DNA of 64,000 nt from Yersinia hibernica (lineage in GTDB: Bacteria; Pseudomonadota; Gammaproteobacteria; Enterobacterales; Enterobacteriaceae), in assembly GCF_004124235.1 (NCBI RefSeq), contig NZ_CP032487.1, positions 4,464,001 through 4,528,000 on the forward strand, read 5' to 3'. The notes beneath the pieces are model-generated. The model was not told where the DNA came from. It did not search any database and saw only the letters and a list, made by a program, of their open reading frames with translations. This document shows positions 9,385-21,047 of the stretch, one piece after another (position 1 is the stretch's first letter; every line of letters begins with the position of its first letter). The translations under genes and the position numbers were made by a program.

Positions 9385-11832
9385 CTACAACCTGATTGGT
9401 TTAATGTGCCAAATTTCATCGGCATATTCTTCAATGGTTCTGTCGGAGGAGAAATAGCCCATATTGGCGATATTGAGTAAAGTTTTACGTGTCCATTCAT
9501 CTGGATGACGATATAACGTATCAACTTGCTCTTGGGTATCCACATAACTGCGATAATCCGCCAGTAACTGATAGTGATCGCCCAGATTGACCAGTGAATC
9601 AAACAGGCTAGTGTACCGATTAGGCTCTTCCGGGCTGAAAGTCCCGGTCGCAATCTGTGTCAACACCAAATGCAGCTCAGGATCTTCGTCGTAATATTTC
9701 CGTGGGTTATAACCATTCTTACGCAACGCCTCAACCTGCTCAGTGGTATTACCAAAGATAAAGATATTATCCTCGCCCACATGCTCGCGGATCTCAACAT
9801 TGGCCCCATCCAAAGTGCCAATCGTCAGCGCCCCATTGAGTGCAAACTTCATATTGCTGGTGCCTGAAGCCTCGGTTCCCGCCAGTGAGATCTGCTCAGA
9901 AAGATCCGCCGCTGGAATGATCAATTGCGCCAGACTGACACTGTAGTTGGGAATAAATACGACTTTTAGCAGATTATTAATGCGTGGATCATTGTTGATA
10001 ACCTTGGCGACATCATTGATCAGCCGAATAATCTGTTTGGCATTGTAATAAGCCGATGCCGCTTTACCGGCAAAAATCACCACTCGAGGTACCCACTTCT
10101 CATCAGGGGCTTCGAGAATGCGGTTATAATGAGTAATCACATGCAAAATATTCAGCAGTTGCCGTTTATACTCATGAATGCGTTTGATTTGCACATCAAA
10201 CAGCGCCGCTGGATTGACCACGATATTCAGCTTCTCAGCAATATAAATCGCAAGCCGCTTTTTGTTCTCCAACTTGGCTTTTTGTAATGCCCGCAAGAAG
10301 CTCGGATAGTCGAGATTCTTTTCCAACTCACTGAGTTGGCTCAAGTTAGTGCGCCAATTATGACCAATGCTGTCATCCAAGACCGCCGCCAGTGGTCGAT
10401 TAGCCAGCCCCAGCCAGCGCCGAGGAGTGACGCCATTAGTTTTATTGCAAAAGCGATTTGGGAAGATGCGGGCAAAATCAGCAAACAGCGATTTCACCAT
10501 TAATTCTGAATGCAGGGCAGACACGCCGTTGACTTTATGGCTGGCGATCACTGCAAGCCAAGCCATACGTACACGTCGGCCATCATTCTCATCAATAATC
10601 GATACGCGCGACAACAATTCCGGTTCGTCCGGATATTGCTCCTGTACCAGTTTGAGGAAATGGTCATTGATATCAAAGATGATTTGCAAATGGCGCGGCA
10701 AAATCTTGCCAATCATGTCGATGGGCCAGGTTTCCAGCGCTTCACTCATCAAAGTATGGTTGGTGTAAGAGAAGACTTGCTGCACCACATCCCAGGCGTC
10801 CATCCAGCTAAATTTATGCTCATCAATCAGCAGTCGCATCATCTCAGGGATAGAGAGCACAGGGTGGGTATCATTCAGGTGAATAGCTATCTTATCGGCC
10901 AAATTATCGAACGTTTGGTGCATAGTCCAATGACGGCTCAGAATATCTTGCACCGTCGCGGAGACTAAAAAGTACTCTTGGCGTAAACGCAATTCGCGCC
11001 CGGAGTATGTCGAATCATCGGGATACAGTACCCGCGAGACGTTTTCTGAGTGGTTTTTATCCTCAACTGCGGCAAAGTAATCACCCTGATTGAACTTACC
11101 CAGATTGATTTCATTACTGGCCTGGGCTGACCATAAACGCAGTGTATTAGTCGCATCGGTATCAAAACCGGGGATGATTTGGTCATAAGCACAGGCAAGA
11201 ATTTCTTCGGTTTCCAGCCAACGAATTTTACTGCCTTCCTGCTGAATCCGCCCGCCAAAGCGCACTTTATAGCGGGTATTGTGCCGTGGAAATTCCCAAG
11301 CGTTGCCGTATTCCAGCCAGTTATCTGGCGACTCCATCTGTTGACCATTTACTATTTTCTGGCTGAACATGCCATATTCATAGCGAATGCCGTAACCACG
11401 GCCGGGAAGCGCCAAGGTTGCCAGTGAGTCCAGAAAACACGCCGCCAAGCGCCCTAACCCGCCATTACCTAAGCCGGGGTCGTTTTCCTCTTGCAGCAGC
11501 TCAGACAGGTTAAGGCCCATTTCATCTAAAGCCTGCTCGATATCTTCATAAATACCCATCGATAACAGTGCATTAGAGAGTGTTCGCCCCAACAGAAATT
11601 CCATCGACAAATAATAAACTTGCCGGACATCTTGTGATAATTGTGCGCGGTTAGAACGCAGCCAGCGCTCGACCATACGGTCACGCACAGCAAATAAGGT
11701 TGCATTCAGCCAATCGTGCTGAGTGGCAATCGAAGGATCTTTGCCCACAATAAACATCAGTTTATAGGCAATGGAATGTTTCAGCGCATCCACACTGACA
11801 ACAGGTGAGGTATAACTGAACGGTGATGTCAT
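9385..11832 (-). CDS. glgP: Glycogen phosphorylase GlgP
   Basis: PLP-dependent glycogen phosphorylase releasing glucose-1-phosphate from glycogen. Counted from the ATG at 11832 it is 815 aa, the same as E. coli GlgP, starting [20 protein letters not shown]. The phosphorylase signature [13 protein letters not shown] carries the lysine that binds pyridoxal phosphate. [20 protein letters not shown] and the substrate segments [13 protein letters not shown] are intact. A 65-codon in-frame extension upstream overlaps glgA and is not homologous to anything, so it is excluded. It is the last gene of the glgBXCAP operon, 38 bp after glgA. It is a paralogue of malP at the window start. Confidence 0.98.
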   Translation of the reverse strand: MTSPFSYTSPVVSVDALKHSIAYKLMFIVGKDPSIATQHDWLNATLFAVRDRMVERWLRSNRAQLSQDVRQVYYLSMEFLLGRTLSNALLSMGIYEDIEQALDEMGLNLSELLQEENDPGLGNGGLGRLAACFLDSLATLALPGRGYGIRYEYGMFSQKIVNGQQMESPDNWLEYGNAWEFPRHNTRYKVRFGGRIQQEGSKIRWLETEEILACAYDQIIPGFDTDATNTLRLWSAQASNEINLGKFNQGDYFAAVEDKNHSENVSRVLYPDDSTYSGRELRLRQEYFLVSATVQDILSRHWTMHQTFDNLADKIAIHLNDTHPVLSIPEMMRLLIDEHKFSWMDAWDVVQQVFSYTNHTLMSEALETWPIDMIGKILPRHLQIIFDINDHFLKLVQEQYPDEPELLSRVSIIDENDGRRVRMAWLAVIASHKVNGVSALHSELMVKSLFADFARIFPNRFCNKTNGVTPRRWLGLANRPLAAVLDDSIGHNWRTNLSQLSELEKNLDYPSFLRALQKAKLENKKRLAIYIAEKLNIVVNPAALFDVQIKRIHEYKRQLLNILHVITHYNRILEAPDEKWVPRVVIFAGKAASAYYNAKQIIRLINDVAKVINNDPRINNLLKVVFIPNYSVSLAQLIIPAADLSEQISLAGTEASGTSNMKFALNGALTIGTLDGANVEIREHVGEDNIFIFGNTTEQVEALRKNGYNPRKYYDEDPELHLVLTQIATGTFSPEEPNRYTSLFDSLVNLGDHYQLLADYRSYVDTQEQVDTLYRHPDEWTRKTLLNIANMGYFSSDRTIEEYADEIWHIKPIRL

Positions 11833-11870
11833 AGCGTTTTTCCCAATTCGTGGTAACAACAAATCGACAA

Positions 11871-13301
11871 CTAAAGACGCCGATAAAGTGACAGATAATC
11901 TGCCGCTGCTACTTGCCAACCAAAATCCAACCCCATCGCGTGGTGCTGGACATGACGCCAATGTTTTGGCCGGCTCCACAGCACAAAAGTACGGCGAATA
12001 GCGCGTACCAATGCCTGTGCATCGCATTCATCAAACACAAACCCCGAGGCGCTGCCATCCGCCAGATTTTCCAGGGCGCAATCCACCACGGTATCTGCCA
12101 AACCGCCCGTATGTCGGACCAGTGGCAGTGTGCCGTATTTCAAACCATACAACTGTGTTAACCCACAAGGTTCAAACCGGCTGGGCACTAAAATCACATC
12201 CGCACCAGCAATAATTCGGTGCGAAAATGCCTCGTGATAGCCAATTTGTACCCCAACCTGACCGGAATAGTCTGCCGCAGCCGCTAAAAATGCCTCTTGT
12301 AGAATGGCATCTCCGGCCCCCAATACTGCCAGTTGACCGCCTAATTTTAGTAAATCGGGCAGTGCCTCCAACACTAAATCTAACCCTTTTTGTTCCGTTA
12401 ATCGGCTGACAACCGCAAAAATAGGTTTCTTTTCAGTTACCTCCAATCCCATTGTGGTTTGCAGATGTACTTTATTGACCGCTTTCTTTTGCAGATTTTC
12501 TGCATCATAGCGAGCATGGAGTAAAGCATCTGTTTGTGGATCCCAAATCTCACTGTCCACGCCGTTGAGGATCCCGGTTAACCGCCCCTGACTGGCGCGC
12601 TCTTGCAGCAAGCCCTCCATGCCGTAGCCAAAGGCAGGCTGGGTAATCTCCTTGGCGTAGGTCGGGCTGACGGTGGTGACATGGTCAGCAAAGAACAACC
12701 CGGCTTTCAGATAGGAAATTTGGCCATAAAACTCCAACCCGTACATTTGGAAGAATGCCGCGGGCAGTTGTAGCTCAGCTAAATGTTTGGCCGAGAACAA
12801 TCCTTGATAAGCCAAATTATGGACGGTAAATACCGATCGCGCTGGTCGGCCACGTGCTGCCAGATAAGCGCAGGCCAGCCCCGCGTGCCAATCATGAGCA
12901 TGCACCACCTCCGGACGCCAGTAACCATCGAGTCCCGTCGCCAGTTCACACGCCATCCACCCCAGCAATGCAAAACGACGATAGTTATCAGAGTATGCAT
13001 GCAAAGATTGGTCGTGGTAGGGGCTGCCGGCTCGGTCATAGAGGCCTGGAGCATCAATTAGATAAATACCAACGCCCTGATAATGCCCATAGCGCAATGA
13101 AACTCGCCCAGCAAAAGTGTCTATCTCCCTGACCAATACGGTATCTGGAATACCCCGGAACAAATCAGGGAAGCCAGGTAGCATGACCCTAACATCGGCT
13201 CCCTCAGCAATTTGGGCGGCAGGTAGAGCACCCACAACGTCAGCCAGTCCGCCGGTTTTCAACAAAGGAAATAGCTCGGAACATACGTGTAGAACCCGCA
13301 T
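11871..13301 (-). CDS. glgA: Glycogen synthase GlgA
   Basis: GT5 family ADP-glucose:alpha-1,4-glucan glucosyltransferase that elongates glycogen. It is 476 aa (E. coli 477). The ADP-glucose-binding motif [13 protein letters not shown] has Lys15, as in E. coli. The C-terminal GT-B domain contains [19 protein letters not shown] and [10 protein letters not shown]. Two ATGs are adjacent (13304 and 13301). The second has AGGAG at the right distance (5 nt) and matches the usual M-[RQ]-VLHVCSE start, so I used it. It lies 8 bp after glgC in the operon. Confidence 0.97.
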   Translation of the reverse strand: MRVLHVCSELFPLLKTGGLADVVGALPAAQIAEGADVRVMLPGFPDLFRGIPDTVLVREIDTFAGRVSLRYGHYQGVGIYLIDAPGLYDRAGSPYHDQSLHAYSDNYRRFALLGWMACELATGLDGYWRPEVVHAHDWHAGLACAYLAARGRPARSVFTVHNLAYQGLFSAKHLAELQLPAAFFQMYGLEFYGQISYLKAGLFFADHVTTVSPTYAKEITQPAFGYGMEGLLQERASQGRLTGILNGVDSEIWDPQTDALLHARYDAENLQKKAVNKVHLQTTMGLEVTEKKPIFAVVSRLTEQKGLDLVLEALPDLLKLGGQLAVLGAGDAILQEAFLAAAADYSGQVGVQIGYHEAFSHRIIAGADVILVPSRFEPCGLTQLYGLKYGTLPLVRHTGGLADTVVDCALENLADGSASGFVFDECDAQALVRAIRRTFVLWSRPKHWRHVQHHAMGLDFGWQVAAADYLSLYRRL

Positions 13302-13309
13302 CATAACTC

Positions 13310-14596
13310 CTATTCACTCTTCAGCTTGGCGAGCATCGCACGCGTGACCAACACTACCCCACCCTCGGAACGATAAAACCGGGCGCTGTCTTCTTCGGCG
13401 TTTTCCCCAATAACCATGCCCTCGGGGATTTGGCAGGCGCGGTCAATAATGCAACGGCGCAGGCGGCACGAACGCCCGACATTGACATCAGGTAATAATA
13501 AGGAGGAATCAATGGTACAGAACGAATTCACCCGCACCCGTGGGAATAACACCGAATGCACCACCACCGAGCCAGAAACAATGCAACCACCAGAAACCAG
13601 TGAATTCATGGTCATACCATGGCTGCCAGAGCGGTCTTGCACAAACTTGGCCGGCGGCAGCGGTTCCATATGAGTGCGAATTGGCCAATCTCGGTCATAC
13701 ATATCCAGCTCTGGGGTCACCGATGCCAAATCAAGATTGGCTCGCCAGTATGCATCCAGTGTCCCAACATCACGCCAGTAAGGGGGTAGCTCGGCATTAG
13801 ATGTCACACAGGACAGGTCAAACGGGTGTGCCCAAGCGACTTTTCGTTCTGTTAATTTCGGAATGAGGTCTTTACCAAAATCATGGCTAGAGCCGGGAGT
13901 ATTTCTGTCTTCTTCCAATAACTTAAACAGATATTCAGCATTGAAAATGTAAATTCCCATGCTGGCGAGCGCCATGTCCGGACGGCCCGGCATCGGAGGA
14001 GGATTGGCCGGTTTTTCAAAGAACGCTGTTATTTGGTAATCATCTGCCACTTCCATGACACCAAATTCAGTGGCTTCTTTAATCGGCACAGGAATACAGG
14101 CGACCGTGCATTCAGCCCCTTTCTCCACGTGGTCGAGTAACATACGCGAGTAATCCATCTTGTAGATATGGTCACCCGCCAGAATGACAATATATTCCGC
14201 GTTGTAGCGGCGGATAATATCCGAATTCTGATAAACCGCATCCGCAGTACCTTTGTACCACTGCTCCGTGCTCAAGCGCTGCTGGGCTGGCAGTAAGTCC
14301 ACAAACTCGTTCATTTCCTCATTAAGAAATGACCAACCCCGTTGAATATGCTGAACCAGACTATGGGACTGGTATTGTGTGATGACGCCAATGCGCCGGA
14401 TACCGGAGTTCAGGCAATTGGAGAGGGCGAAATCAATAATGCGGAATTTGCCGCCAAAATGAACTGCGGGTTTAGCTCGGGTAGCCGTTAAATCTTTCAG
14501 CCGTGAACCACGGCCGCCCGCCAAGATAAGTGCCACAGATTGATTGGGTAATAATCTCGCTAACATCATCGGGTCTTTGTTCTCAAACTTAACCAT
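13310..14596 (-). CDS. glgC: Glucose-1-phosphate adenylyltransferase GlgC (ADP-glucose pyrophosphorylase)
   Basis: Makes ADP-glucose from glucose-1-phosphate and ATP, the regulated entry step of bacterial glycogen synthesis. It is 428 aa. The N-terminal nucleotidyltransferase domain has [16 protein letters not shown] and [17 protein letters not shown]. The latter includes the lysine tied to fructose-1,6-bisphosphate activation in the E. coli enzyme. [14 protein letters not shown] and the C-terminal left-handed beta-helix are present. The ribosome-binding site is AAGGAG, 5 nt before ATG. It lies 9 bp after glgX and 8 bp before glgA, so translation is tightly coupled. Confidence 0.98.
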   Translation of the reverse strand: MVKFENKDPMMLARLLPNQSVALILAGGRGSRLKDLTATRAKPAVHFGGKFRIIDFALSNCLNSGIRRIGVITQYQSHSLVQHIQRGWSFLNEEMNEFVDLLPAQQRLSTEQWYKGTADAVYQNSDIIRRYNAEYIVILAGDHIYKMDYSRMLLDHVEKGAECTVACIPVPIKEATEFGVMEVADDYQITAFFEKPANPPPMPGRPDMALASMGIYIFNAEYLFKLLEEDRNTPGSSHDFGKDLIPKLTERKVAWAHPFDLSCVTSNAELPPYWRDVGTLDAYWRANLDLASVTPELDMYDRDWPIRTHMEPLPPAKFVQDRSGSHGMTMNSLVSGGCIVSGSVVVHSVLFPRVRVNSFCTIDSSLLLPDVNVGRSCRLRRCIIDRACQIPEGMVIGENAEEDSARFYRSEGGVVLVTRAMLAKLKSE

Positions 14597-14605
14597 GGGG
14601 ACTCC

Positions 14606-16594
14606 TTAAAATTTCTGTACGAGCACGCAAACGGCATATGCGGATCCGTTCCATACGGTTAACGGTTCCGTATGCTCCGGCGACTCAAAAGGAGGAACCA
14701 CCACCCATTCCCCCACAGGTAAATGCATTTCACACTCTTGCTCCGTGGCATTTATCACCACCAACCAGTGTTGAGATAATTGAATTTGTAGTTGCTTTTG
14801 GCAGCCCTGCTCCCAAGCTGAATCACTCAGCGCTTGCCCCTGGCTATCCAGCCATTGCACATTGTCATCCCCCGCTTCCCACCATGAGTCTCTAATCAGC
14901 GCCGGGATCTGCTGGCGTAGCCGAATCAGCTCGGCAGTAAACGCCGTTAACTCACTATCACTACTGCCCCAATCGAGCCAAGTGAGAATGTTGTTTTGAC
15001 AATACGCATTGTTGTTGCCTTGCTGGCTATGGCCATGTTCATCCCCAGCCAGCAACATTGGCGTTCCTTGCGAGAGTAACAAAGTGGCGAGCAATGCCCG
15101 CTGGCAAGCTTTACGCCGCTGCCAGGTAGCATCATCCGCCACCAAACCTTCACTACCAAAATTATTACTCAGGTTGTTATCACTGCCATCACGATTTTCT
15201 TCTCCATTGATTTCATTGTGTTTTCGGTTAAAACACACTAAATCCTGTAAAGTAAAACCATCATGGGCGGTAATTTGATTGATGCTGGCAGAAGGTAAGC
15301 GCTCCCGCTGTTTGAACCAATGACTTGAGGCCGCAAAATGCTGGGCGAACTGACCCAGCGCTAAATCACCGCGTAACCAAAAGCGGCGCATTGCATCACG
15401 GTATTGATCATTCCACTCGCTGAAACCAGCCGGGAAATTACCGAGTTGATAGCCCCCCCAACCAATATCCCAAGGTTCCGCAATCATCTTGCAGGCGCTG
15501 AGTTTTTCATCCGCCGCCAGTGCCGCAAAAAGGGGCGCATGTTGATCAAAAGCCGGTGTCCGCCCCAGAACTGTGCCCAAGTCAAAACGAAAACCATCAA
15601 TATGGCAGCTATCAACCCAGTAGCGCAGGCAATCAATCACCCACTGCACCACATAAGGTTGGCTAAGGCGTAGTGCATTGCCGCAGCCTGTCATGTTGTC
15701 ATATTCACCCTCGGGAGTGAGCCAGTAGTAACTGGCATTATCAATCCCGCGCTGGCACAGCGTAGGGCCAAACACATCCAGCTCGGCACTGTGGTTAAAC
15801 ACCACGTCCAGAATGACTTCAATCCCGGCGCGATGCAGGGCTTTCACCGCATCGCGTAATTCTTGCAATGGAGATATCCCCTCACGGCCCGAGGCATAAT
15901 CCGGATCAACCGCATAGGGCGCGAGCACGTTATAGCCCCAATAATTACTCAACCCCATCTTCTGCAACCGCGGCTCATCAACATGAAATTGCACTGGCAG
16001 CAACTCCAACGTCGTAATACCCAGCTTTTGCAAATAATGAATCATGGCCGGATGGGCCAGTGCGGCATAAGTCCCGCGCAAATCAGGGGGAATATCCGGG
16101 TGCAATTGGGTTAAACCCCGCACATGGGCTTCATAAATGACGGTATTGCCCCAAGGAATAGCGGGCGAACGGTCGCCCTGCCAATCATATGCTTCGTGAA
16201 CCACGATACATTTAGGAGCCACCGCAGCGCTGTCCCGCTCATCGGGCTGATTAACCCCACCATGCAAACTGGAGTCATCGCCCACCTTATGGTCGAGGGC
16301 ACAAGCACAGGGGTCTATCAATAACTTATGAGGATTAAAACGGTGGCCTTGTTGTGGGGAGAATAGCCCACTGACGCGATAGCCATAGCGCTGCCCCGGT
16401 TTGCCGCCGGGAAGATAGCCATGCCAGATATCCCCACTGCGGGCCGGTAGCGGCATACGCAATTCCTGATTGTTATCATCAAACAGGCACAGTTCGACCT
16501 GCTCGGCATTTGCTGAAAACAGGCTGAAATTTATCCCGGCACCATCAAAATGAGCACCTGCCGGTGTCGGGGAGCCGCTTGTCAACCTCGCCAT
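14606..16594 (-). CDS. glgX: Glycogen debranching enzyme GlgX
   Basis: GH13 isoamylase-type enzyme that hydrolyses alpha-1,6 branches of phosphorylase-limit glycogen. It is 662 aa (E. coli 657). An N-terminal CBM48 domain ([20 protein letters not shown]) precedes the (beta/alpha)8 barrel. The barrel shows [28 protein letters not shown] with the nucleophilic Asp, and a following acid in [25 protein letters not shown] is also typical. The start ATG lies 1 nt beyond the glgB stop with a GGAGGG ribosome-binding site, which indicates coupled translation in glgBXCAP. Confidence 0.97.
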   Translation of the reverse strand: MARLTSGSPTPAGAHFDGAGINFSLFSANAEQVELCLFDDNNQELRMPLPARSGDIWHGYLPGGKPGQRYGYRVSGLFSPQQGHRFNPHKLLIDPCACALDHKVGDDSSLHGGVNQPDERDSAAVAPKCIVVHEAYDWQGDRSPAIPWGNTVIYEAHVRGLTQLHPDIPPDLRGTYAALAHPAMIHYLQKLGITTLELLPVQFHVDEPRLQKMGLSNYWGYNVLAPYAVDPDYASGREGISPLQELRDAVKALHRAGIEVILDVVFNHSAELDVFGPTLCQRGIDNASYYWLTPEGEYDNMTGCGNALRLSQPYVVQWVIDCLRYWVDSCHIDGFRFDLGTVLGRTPAFDQHAPLFAALAADEKLSACKMIAEPWDIGWGGYQLGNFPAGFSEWNDQYRDAMRRFWLRGDLALGQFAQHFAASSHWFKQRERLPSASINQITAHDGFTLQDLVCFNRKHNEINGEENRDGSDNNLSNNFGSEGLVADDATWQRRKACQRALLATLLLSQGTPMLLAGDEHGHSQQGNNNAYCQNNILTWLDWGSSDSELTAFTAELIRLRQQIPALIRDSWWEAGDDNVQWLDSQGQALSDSAWEQGCQKQLQIQLSQHWLVVINATEQECEMHLPVGEWVVVPPFESPEHTEPLTVWNGSAYAVCVLVQKF

Positions 16595-16595
16595 A

Positions 16596-18779
16596 CTATC
16601 CCTCCCGCACCAGATAGAGCGTTGATAACGGCGGCAGAGTGAGCAGCAATGAATGACTATGATTATGGCTACTCACATAATGGCTATAAATGCTTCCTTG
16701 ATTCCCCAAATTACTGCCACAATAAAATTCTGAGTCAGAATTCAGCACTTCGCGATAATGGCCGCGGTGTGGGACTCCCACCCGGTAGTTATAACGCGGG
16801 ACTGGGGTGAAATTACTGATAACAATCAGTTCGTTACCATCAGCATCTCGGCGCAGGAAAGCAAATACCGAGTTTTCATGGTCATCGACCACCAGCCATT
16901 CAAAACCCTCGGGCTGGTAATCCAATTCATATAATGGCGCATATTGTTGGTAACAATGGTTAAGATCACGAACCCACCGCTGCACGCCCTTATGCCAGCC
17001 GTTTTCATCGTCTAGCAGATGCCAGTCGAGGCTGGTATCGAAATTCCACTCGCGCCCCTGGGCGAATTCACATCCCATAAACAGCAATTTTTTGCCTGGG
17101 TGCGCCCACATAAACCCATAATAGGCCCGTAAATTAGCGAATTTCTGCCATGCATCTCCGGGCATCCGATCGAGTACTGAACGTTTGCCATGCACAACTT
17201 CATCATGGGAAATGGGTAAAATAAAGTTCTCGGTATAGGCATACAACATACCGAAAGTCATGAGATTATGGTGGTATTTGCGGTGAATAGGGTCACATTG
17301 CATGTAATTGAGCGTGTCATGCATCCAGCCCATATTCCACTTGTAGTTAAAGCCCAATCCGCCGGCATCCGGGGGTAATGTCACGCCGGGGAAATCAGTA
17401 GACTCCTCGGCCATAGTGACACCGCCGGGGCGCTCAACCCCGATGGTGTGATTGGTGTAGCGCAGAAAGGCAATGGCTTCCAGATTTTCTCGCCCGCCAT
17501 AGTAGTTAGGCACCCATTGCCCTTCGGCCCGGCTATAATCGCGGTAAATCATCGAGGCAACAGCATCAATACGTAATGCATCGATACCAAAGCGCTCCAT
17601 CCAATAAAATGCATTCCCCGCCAAATAGTTACGAACTTCATTGCGGCCATAGTTATAAATTAGGGTATTCCAATCCTGGTGATAACCTTCGCGCGGATCG
17701 GCATATTCATATAAGGCGGTGCCGTCAAAGGTCGATAATCCGTGCTCATCACTGGGGAAATGGCCGGGAACCCAATCAAGAATGACGTTAATCCCGGCTT
17801 CATGGAATTTGGCGACGAAATCTTTGAAGTCCTGCGGGGTACCAAAGCGGCGAGTCGGAGCATACAGACCCAGCGGCTGATAACCCCAGCTGCCATCAAA
17901 GGGGTGCTCATTAATTGGCAATAATTCCACATGGGTAAAACCCATATATTTGACGTATTCAACCAGTTGGTCAGCTAACTCGCCATAACTGAGCCAAAAG
18001 TTATTTTCAGTGTGGCGTCGCCACGAACCCAGATGCACTTCATAGATAGAAATCGGCGCGCGCAAGTGATTGGCTTTTTGCCGGGCGGCGGTGTTTTCCA
18101 CCACATCGGGTAACGGGCTGATCAGTGAAGCCGTTTCTGGGCGCATCTGGGCTTTGAAAGCATAGGGATCCGCTTTTAACCGCACCTGACCATGACAATC
18201 TATTATTTCAAACTTATACAATTGCCCGGCCTGCACCCCGGGCAGAAATAGCTCCCAAATCCCATTTTCACGCCGTAACCGCATAGGATGGCGGCGGCCA
18301 TCCCAAAAATTAAATTCCCCTACAACAGAAACACGTTGAGCATTGGGCGCCCAAACCGCAAAACTGACACCCGGCACCCCATCCAAACTCATCAAATGTG
18401 CACCTAAGCGTTCATAAGGGCGTAAATGTGTACCTTCAGCCAACAGCCAAGTGTCTATATCCTGCAATAATGTGCCGAATCGGTAGGGATCGTCGATGAT
18501 TTGTGTGCTTTCTTGCCAGGTAACGGCTAACTGATAACGAAAAGGGTTTTTACGATGGGGGAGTTTAGCGATGAAAAAACCCCGCGGGTCTTCACAGGTA
18601 AATTGCGCGATATTTCGCCCACTTTTGGTATCCACCAACCAAACTTCTTTAGCATCTGGCAGTAGCGCACATACCCGTAACCCTTGTGCTGTTTGGTGCA
18701 TCCCCAAAACGGAAAAAGGGTCGGCATAGTGGCCTGAAATAATCTGATTAATCACCTGATAGTCGGGAAGTGCTGACAT
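16596..18779 (-). CDS. glgB: 1,4-alpha-glucan branching enzyme GlgB
   Basis: GH13 transglycosylase introducing alpha-1,6 branches into glycogen. It is 727 aa (E. coli 728). It has an N-terminal N1 domain (residues 1 to about 115), a CBM48 domain ([20 protein letters not shown]), and a catalytic barrel. The barrel contains [18 protein letters not shown], the nucleophile region [14 protein letters not shown], the acid/base region [12 protein letters not shown], and the [13 protein letters not shown] motif. It is the first gene of glgBXCAP; the promoter must lie in 18780-19274. No frame damage is seen. Confidence 0.98.
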   Translation of the reverse strand: MSALPDYQVINQIISGHYADPFSVLGMHQTAQGLRVCALLPDAKEVWLVDTKSGRNIAQFTCEDPRGFFIAKLPHRKNPFRYQLAVTWQESTQIIDDPYRFGTLLQDIDTWLLAEGTHLRPYERLGAHLMSLDGVPGVSFAVWAPNAQRVSVVGEFNFWDGRRHPMRLRRENGIWELFLPGVQAGQLYKFEIIDCHGQVRLKADPYAFKAQMRPETASLISPLPDVVENTAARQKANHLRAPISIYEVHLGSWRRHTENNFWLSYGELADQLVEYVKYMGFTHVELLPINEHPFDGSWGYQPLGLYAPTRRFGTPQDFKDFVAKFHEAGINVILDWVPGHFPSDEHGLSTFDGTALYEYADPREGYHQDWNTLIYNYGRNEVRNYLAGNAFYWMERFGIDALRIDAVASMIYRDYSRAEGQWVPNYYGGRENLEAIAFLRYTNHTIGVERPGGVTMAEESTDFPGVTLPPDAGGLGFNYKWNMGWMHDTLNYMQCDPIHRKYHHNLMTFGMLYAYTENFILPISHDEVVHGKRSVLDRMPGDAWQKFANLRAYYGFMWAHPGKKLLFMGCEFAQGREWNFDTSLDWHLLDDENGWHKGVQRWVRDLNHCYQQYAPLYELDYQPEGFEWLVVDDHENSVFAFLRRDADGNELIVISNFTPVPRYNYRVGVPHRGHYREVLNSDSEFYCGSNLGNQGSIYSHYVSSHNHSHSLLLTLPPLSTLYLVREG

Positions 18780-19274
18780 ATCTTCTTCCTTTGATTAATA
18801 ACATGACTTCATTATGAAATTTGAACAAAAGTGTCAAATGTAGCATTTTTATCATGCAATCCATTTAAGTTACGGGGCATGATCAAGGTCAATAAATTGA
18901 TTTGATGCCTCAACCTGCTTTTCTGATGAATAACCAACAATCTTTACATTTTTTTTCACCCAAACTATAAGCATAGTCAATGAGTGCTAAAAAATAGGCT
19001 TATGCTTAATGAAATTTTTTCTTACGCAATTAGGTGAGAAAAAAGGAGATTCAGCTGTGCAAGGAGCACATACATGATGTGAATATATTTGTGAGTAACA
19101 CAAAGATCACGTAATGCCCGCCAGAGAAAAGGTATAAAACAACAAACTGGCATGATATTTGGCCCCATCGGGCTTTTTTTTTAAAAAAAGGGGCTGGTTA
19201 ACGTCTTCGTGCAGAAATCTGGATACAATAGCAGCAAAAATAAATAGCCTTAGCCATTACAGTGGTCATCCAAC
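18780..19274. other. glgB-btsS divergent intergenic region with a possible small transcript
   Basis: A 495-bp AT-rich gap between divergent genes that must hold the promoters of glgBXCAP and btsS. TAAGCATA (18968-18975) and TATGCTTA (19001-19008) form an 8-bp inverted repeat. Downstream, GCCC-CATC-GGGC followed by nine T residues (19162-19182) looks like a plus-strand Rho-independent terminator, about 90 bp before btsS. A longer alternative hairpin (19162-19166 with 19090-type GGGGC at 19190-19194) is also possible. This could be a small RNA or a btsS leader attenuator. No ORF is supported. Confidence 0.5.
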
Positions 19275-20972
19275 ATGGGCGTGAGCCAAGTCGAGCTGAT
19301 TTTTTCTCTGTTACAACAGATGTGTGTCTATCTGGTCATTGCCTATCTGTTGAGTAAAACACCACTTTTCATCCCCTTAATGCAGGTTACCATTAGGTTG
19401 CCCCACAAGCTGGTGTGCTACCTCACGTTTTCCATGTTTTGCATTATGGGCACCTATTTTGGTTTACATATTGAAGACTCGATCGCCAATACCCGTGCAA
19501 TCGGCGCTGTATTAGGCGGCGTGCTGGGCGGGCCATCTGTCGGCTTTCTGGTGGGGCTAACTGGGGGTTTACACCGCTATTCCATGGGAGGAATGACCGC
19601 CACCGCCTGCATGTTATCCACCATTACAGAGGGGTTACTGGGCGGGCTGCTCCATAGCTATTTAATCCGCAAAAATCGCCTTGATCTATTATTCCAACCA
19701 TTGGTGGTCGCCGGTATTACCTTGGTGGCTGAAATCCTGCAAATGCTGATTATTCTGGCTGTTGCTCGGCCATTCCATGAAGCTGTTGAATTAGTTGAAA
19801 ATATTGCCCTACCAATGATGATAACCAACACCATCGGTGCCGCTATGTTTATGCGCATCTTATTGGACAGGCGAGCTATTTTCGAAAAATACACCACTGC
19901 ATTCTCGGCCAAAGCATTACAAATTGCCGCACGAGCTGATGGGTTGCTACGCCATGGTTTTGACCAGCAAAACAGTATGCGGGTGGCGCGTATTTTGTAT
20001 GAAGAACTGGGCGTTGGCGCAGTGGCCATTACTGATCGCGAGAAACTGCTGGCATTTATTGGCACCGGTTCTGACCACCACCGCGTGGGCGGGGTCATTA
20101 CCTCCGACCATACTCATCGGGCAATAGAGCTCAACCAAGTGGTCTATGCCGACGGCAACGCCGTGCCGTATACCTGCTCAATTTCACCGACATGTAAACT
20201 GGGCTCCACCTTGGTTATTCCATTACGGGGTGAAGAGCATCGGGTGATTGGCAGCATCAAGCTGTATGAGCCAAAAAGTAAATTATTTTCCAGTATTAAC
20301 CGCACCTTAGGTGAAGGTATTGCCCACTTGCTGTCGGCACAAATTCTGGCCGGTGAATTTGAGCAGCAAAAACAGATGCTGGCGCAATCGGAAATCAAGC
20401 TGCTGCATGCCCAAGTGAACCCCCATTTCCTGTTTAATGCCCTCAATACCCTGTCGGTGGTGATTCGCCGCAATCCAGACCATGCTCGTAAACTGGTGCT
20501 TTCGCTGTCGACATTTTTCCGTAAAAATCTAAAGCGCAGCCACGATGTGGTCACACTGAGTGATGAAATTGAGCATGTGAATGCTTATCTCGAAATAGAA
20601 AAAGCGCGTTTTGCTGATCGTCTGAGTGTCGAAATTTCATTACCGGATGAGTTAATGGAGGCGCGGTTACCCGCATTCTCCCTGCAACCGGTGGTTGAGA
20701 ATGCCATCAAACACGGCATATCGCAGATGTTCAGCAATGGGCGCATCACTTTACACGGTAAGTTGGAGGACCATGTTCTGGTGCTGGAAGTGCAAGATAA
20801 CGCCGGATTATATCAACCACGACCAAATGGTGATGGGCTGGGTATGAATCTTGTCGATCGGCGGATTAAAGTGCGTTATGGCAATGAATATGGCGTGACA
20901 GTAATAAGCGAGGTGGAGAAATTCACCCGTATTATCATTAAGCTGCCATTTATTATCGCGAGTGAGAGTTGA
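19275..20972 (+). CDS. btsS: Pyruvate-sensing histidine kinase BtsS (YehU), LytS family
   Basis: Membrane sensor kinase of the LytS/5TMR family, 565 aa (E. coli BtsS 561). It closely follows E. coli BtsS/YehU, for example QQMCVYLVIAYLLSKTPLF and ANTRAIGAVLGG, and is less like the paralogue YpdA. Residues 1 to about 195 form the multi-pass 5TM-LYT sensor. A GAF-like domain (about 215-355) follows. The His_kinase domain places the phospho-accepting histidine at His384 (VNPHFLFNALN). The ATPase N-box is VVENAIKHG. In E. coli the LytTR regulator BtsR is encoded next to it and the pair controls the pyruvate importer BtsT. Here the next gene is asd on the opposite strand, so btsR must be elsewhere or absent. 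Confidence 0.92.
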   Translation: MGVSQVELIFSLLQQMCVYLVIAYLLSKTPLFIPLMQVTIRLPHKLVCYLTFSMFCIMGTYFGLHIEDSIANTRAIGAVLGGVLGGPSVGFLVGLTGGLHRYSMGGMTATACMLSTITEGLLGGLLHSYLIRKNRLDLLFQPLVVAGITLVAEILQMLIILAVARPFHEAVELVENIALPMMITNTIGAAMFMRILLDRRAIFEKYTTAFSAKALQIAARADGLLRHGFDQQNSMRVARILYEELGVGAVAITDREKLLAFIGTGSDHHRVGGVITSDHTHRAIELNQVVYADGNAVPYTCSISPTCKLGSTLVIPLRGEEHRVIGSIKLYEPKSKLFSSINRTLGEGIAHLLSAQILAGEFEQQKQMLAQSEIKLLHAQVNPHFLFNALNTLSVVIRRNPDHARKLVLSLSTFFRKNLKRSHDVVTLSDEIEHVNAYLEIEKARFADRLSVEISLPDELMEARLPAFSLQPVVENAIKHGISQMFSNGRITLHGKLEDHVLVLEVQDNAGLYQPRPNGDGLGMNLVDRRIKVRYGNEYGVTVISEVEKFTRIIIKLPFIIASES

Positions 20973-21007
20973 TTACACATACGATGCAACATATTTAAAT
21001 AAATAAA

Positions 21008-21027
21008 CCCTGACCATAAGATCAGGG
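21008..21027. terminator. Terminator between btsS and asd
   Basis: CCCTGA/TCAGGG stem with an 8-nt loop between two convergent genes. On the minus strand it is followed by TTTATTTATTT, a good tail for asd. On the plus strand the tail is weaker. Confidence 0.75.
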
Positions 21028-21047
21028 CTAATCGTTATTTATTATTG

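Noticed and set aside
10510..10968. 152-residue antisense frame in glgP
   Set aside because: Antisense shadow of the conserved glgP coding sequence.
11833..12027. 65-codon N-terminal extension of GlgP
   Set aside because: It overlaps glgA, and the chosen start gives exactly the E. coli length.
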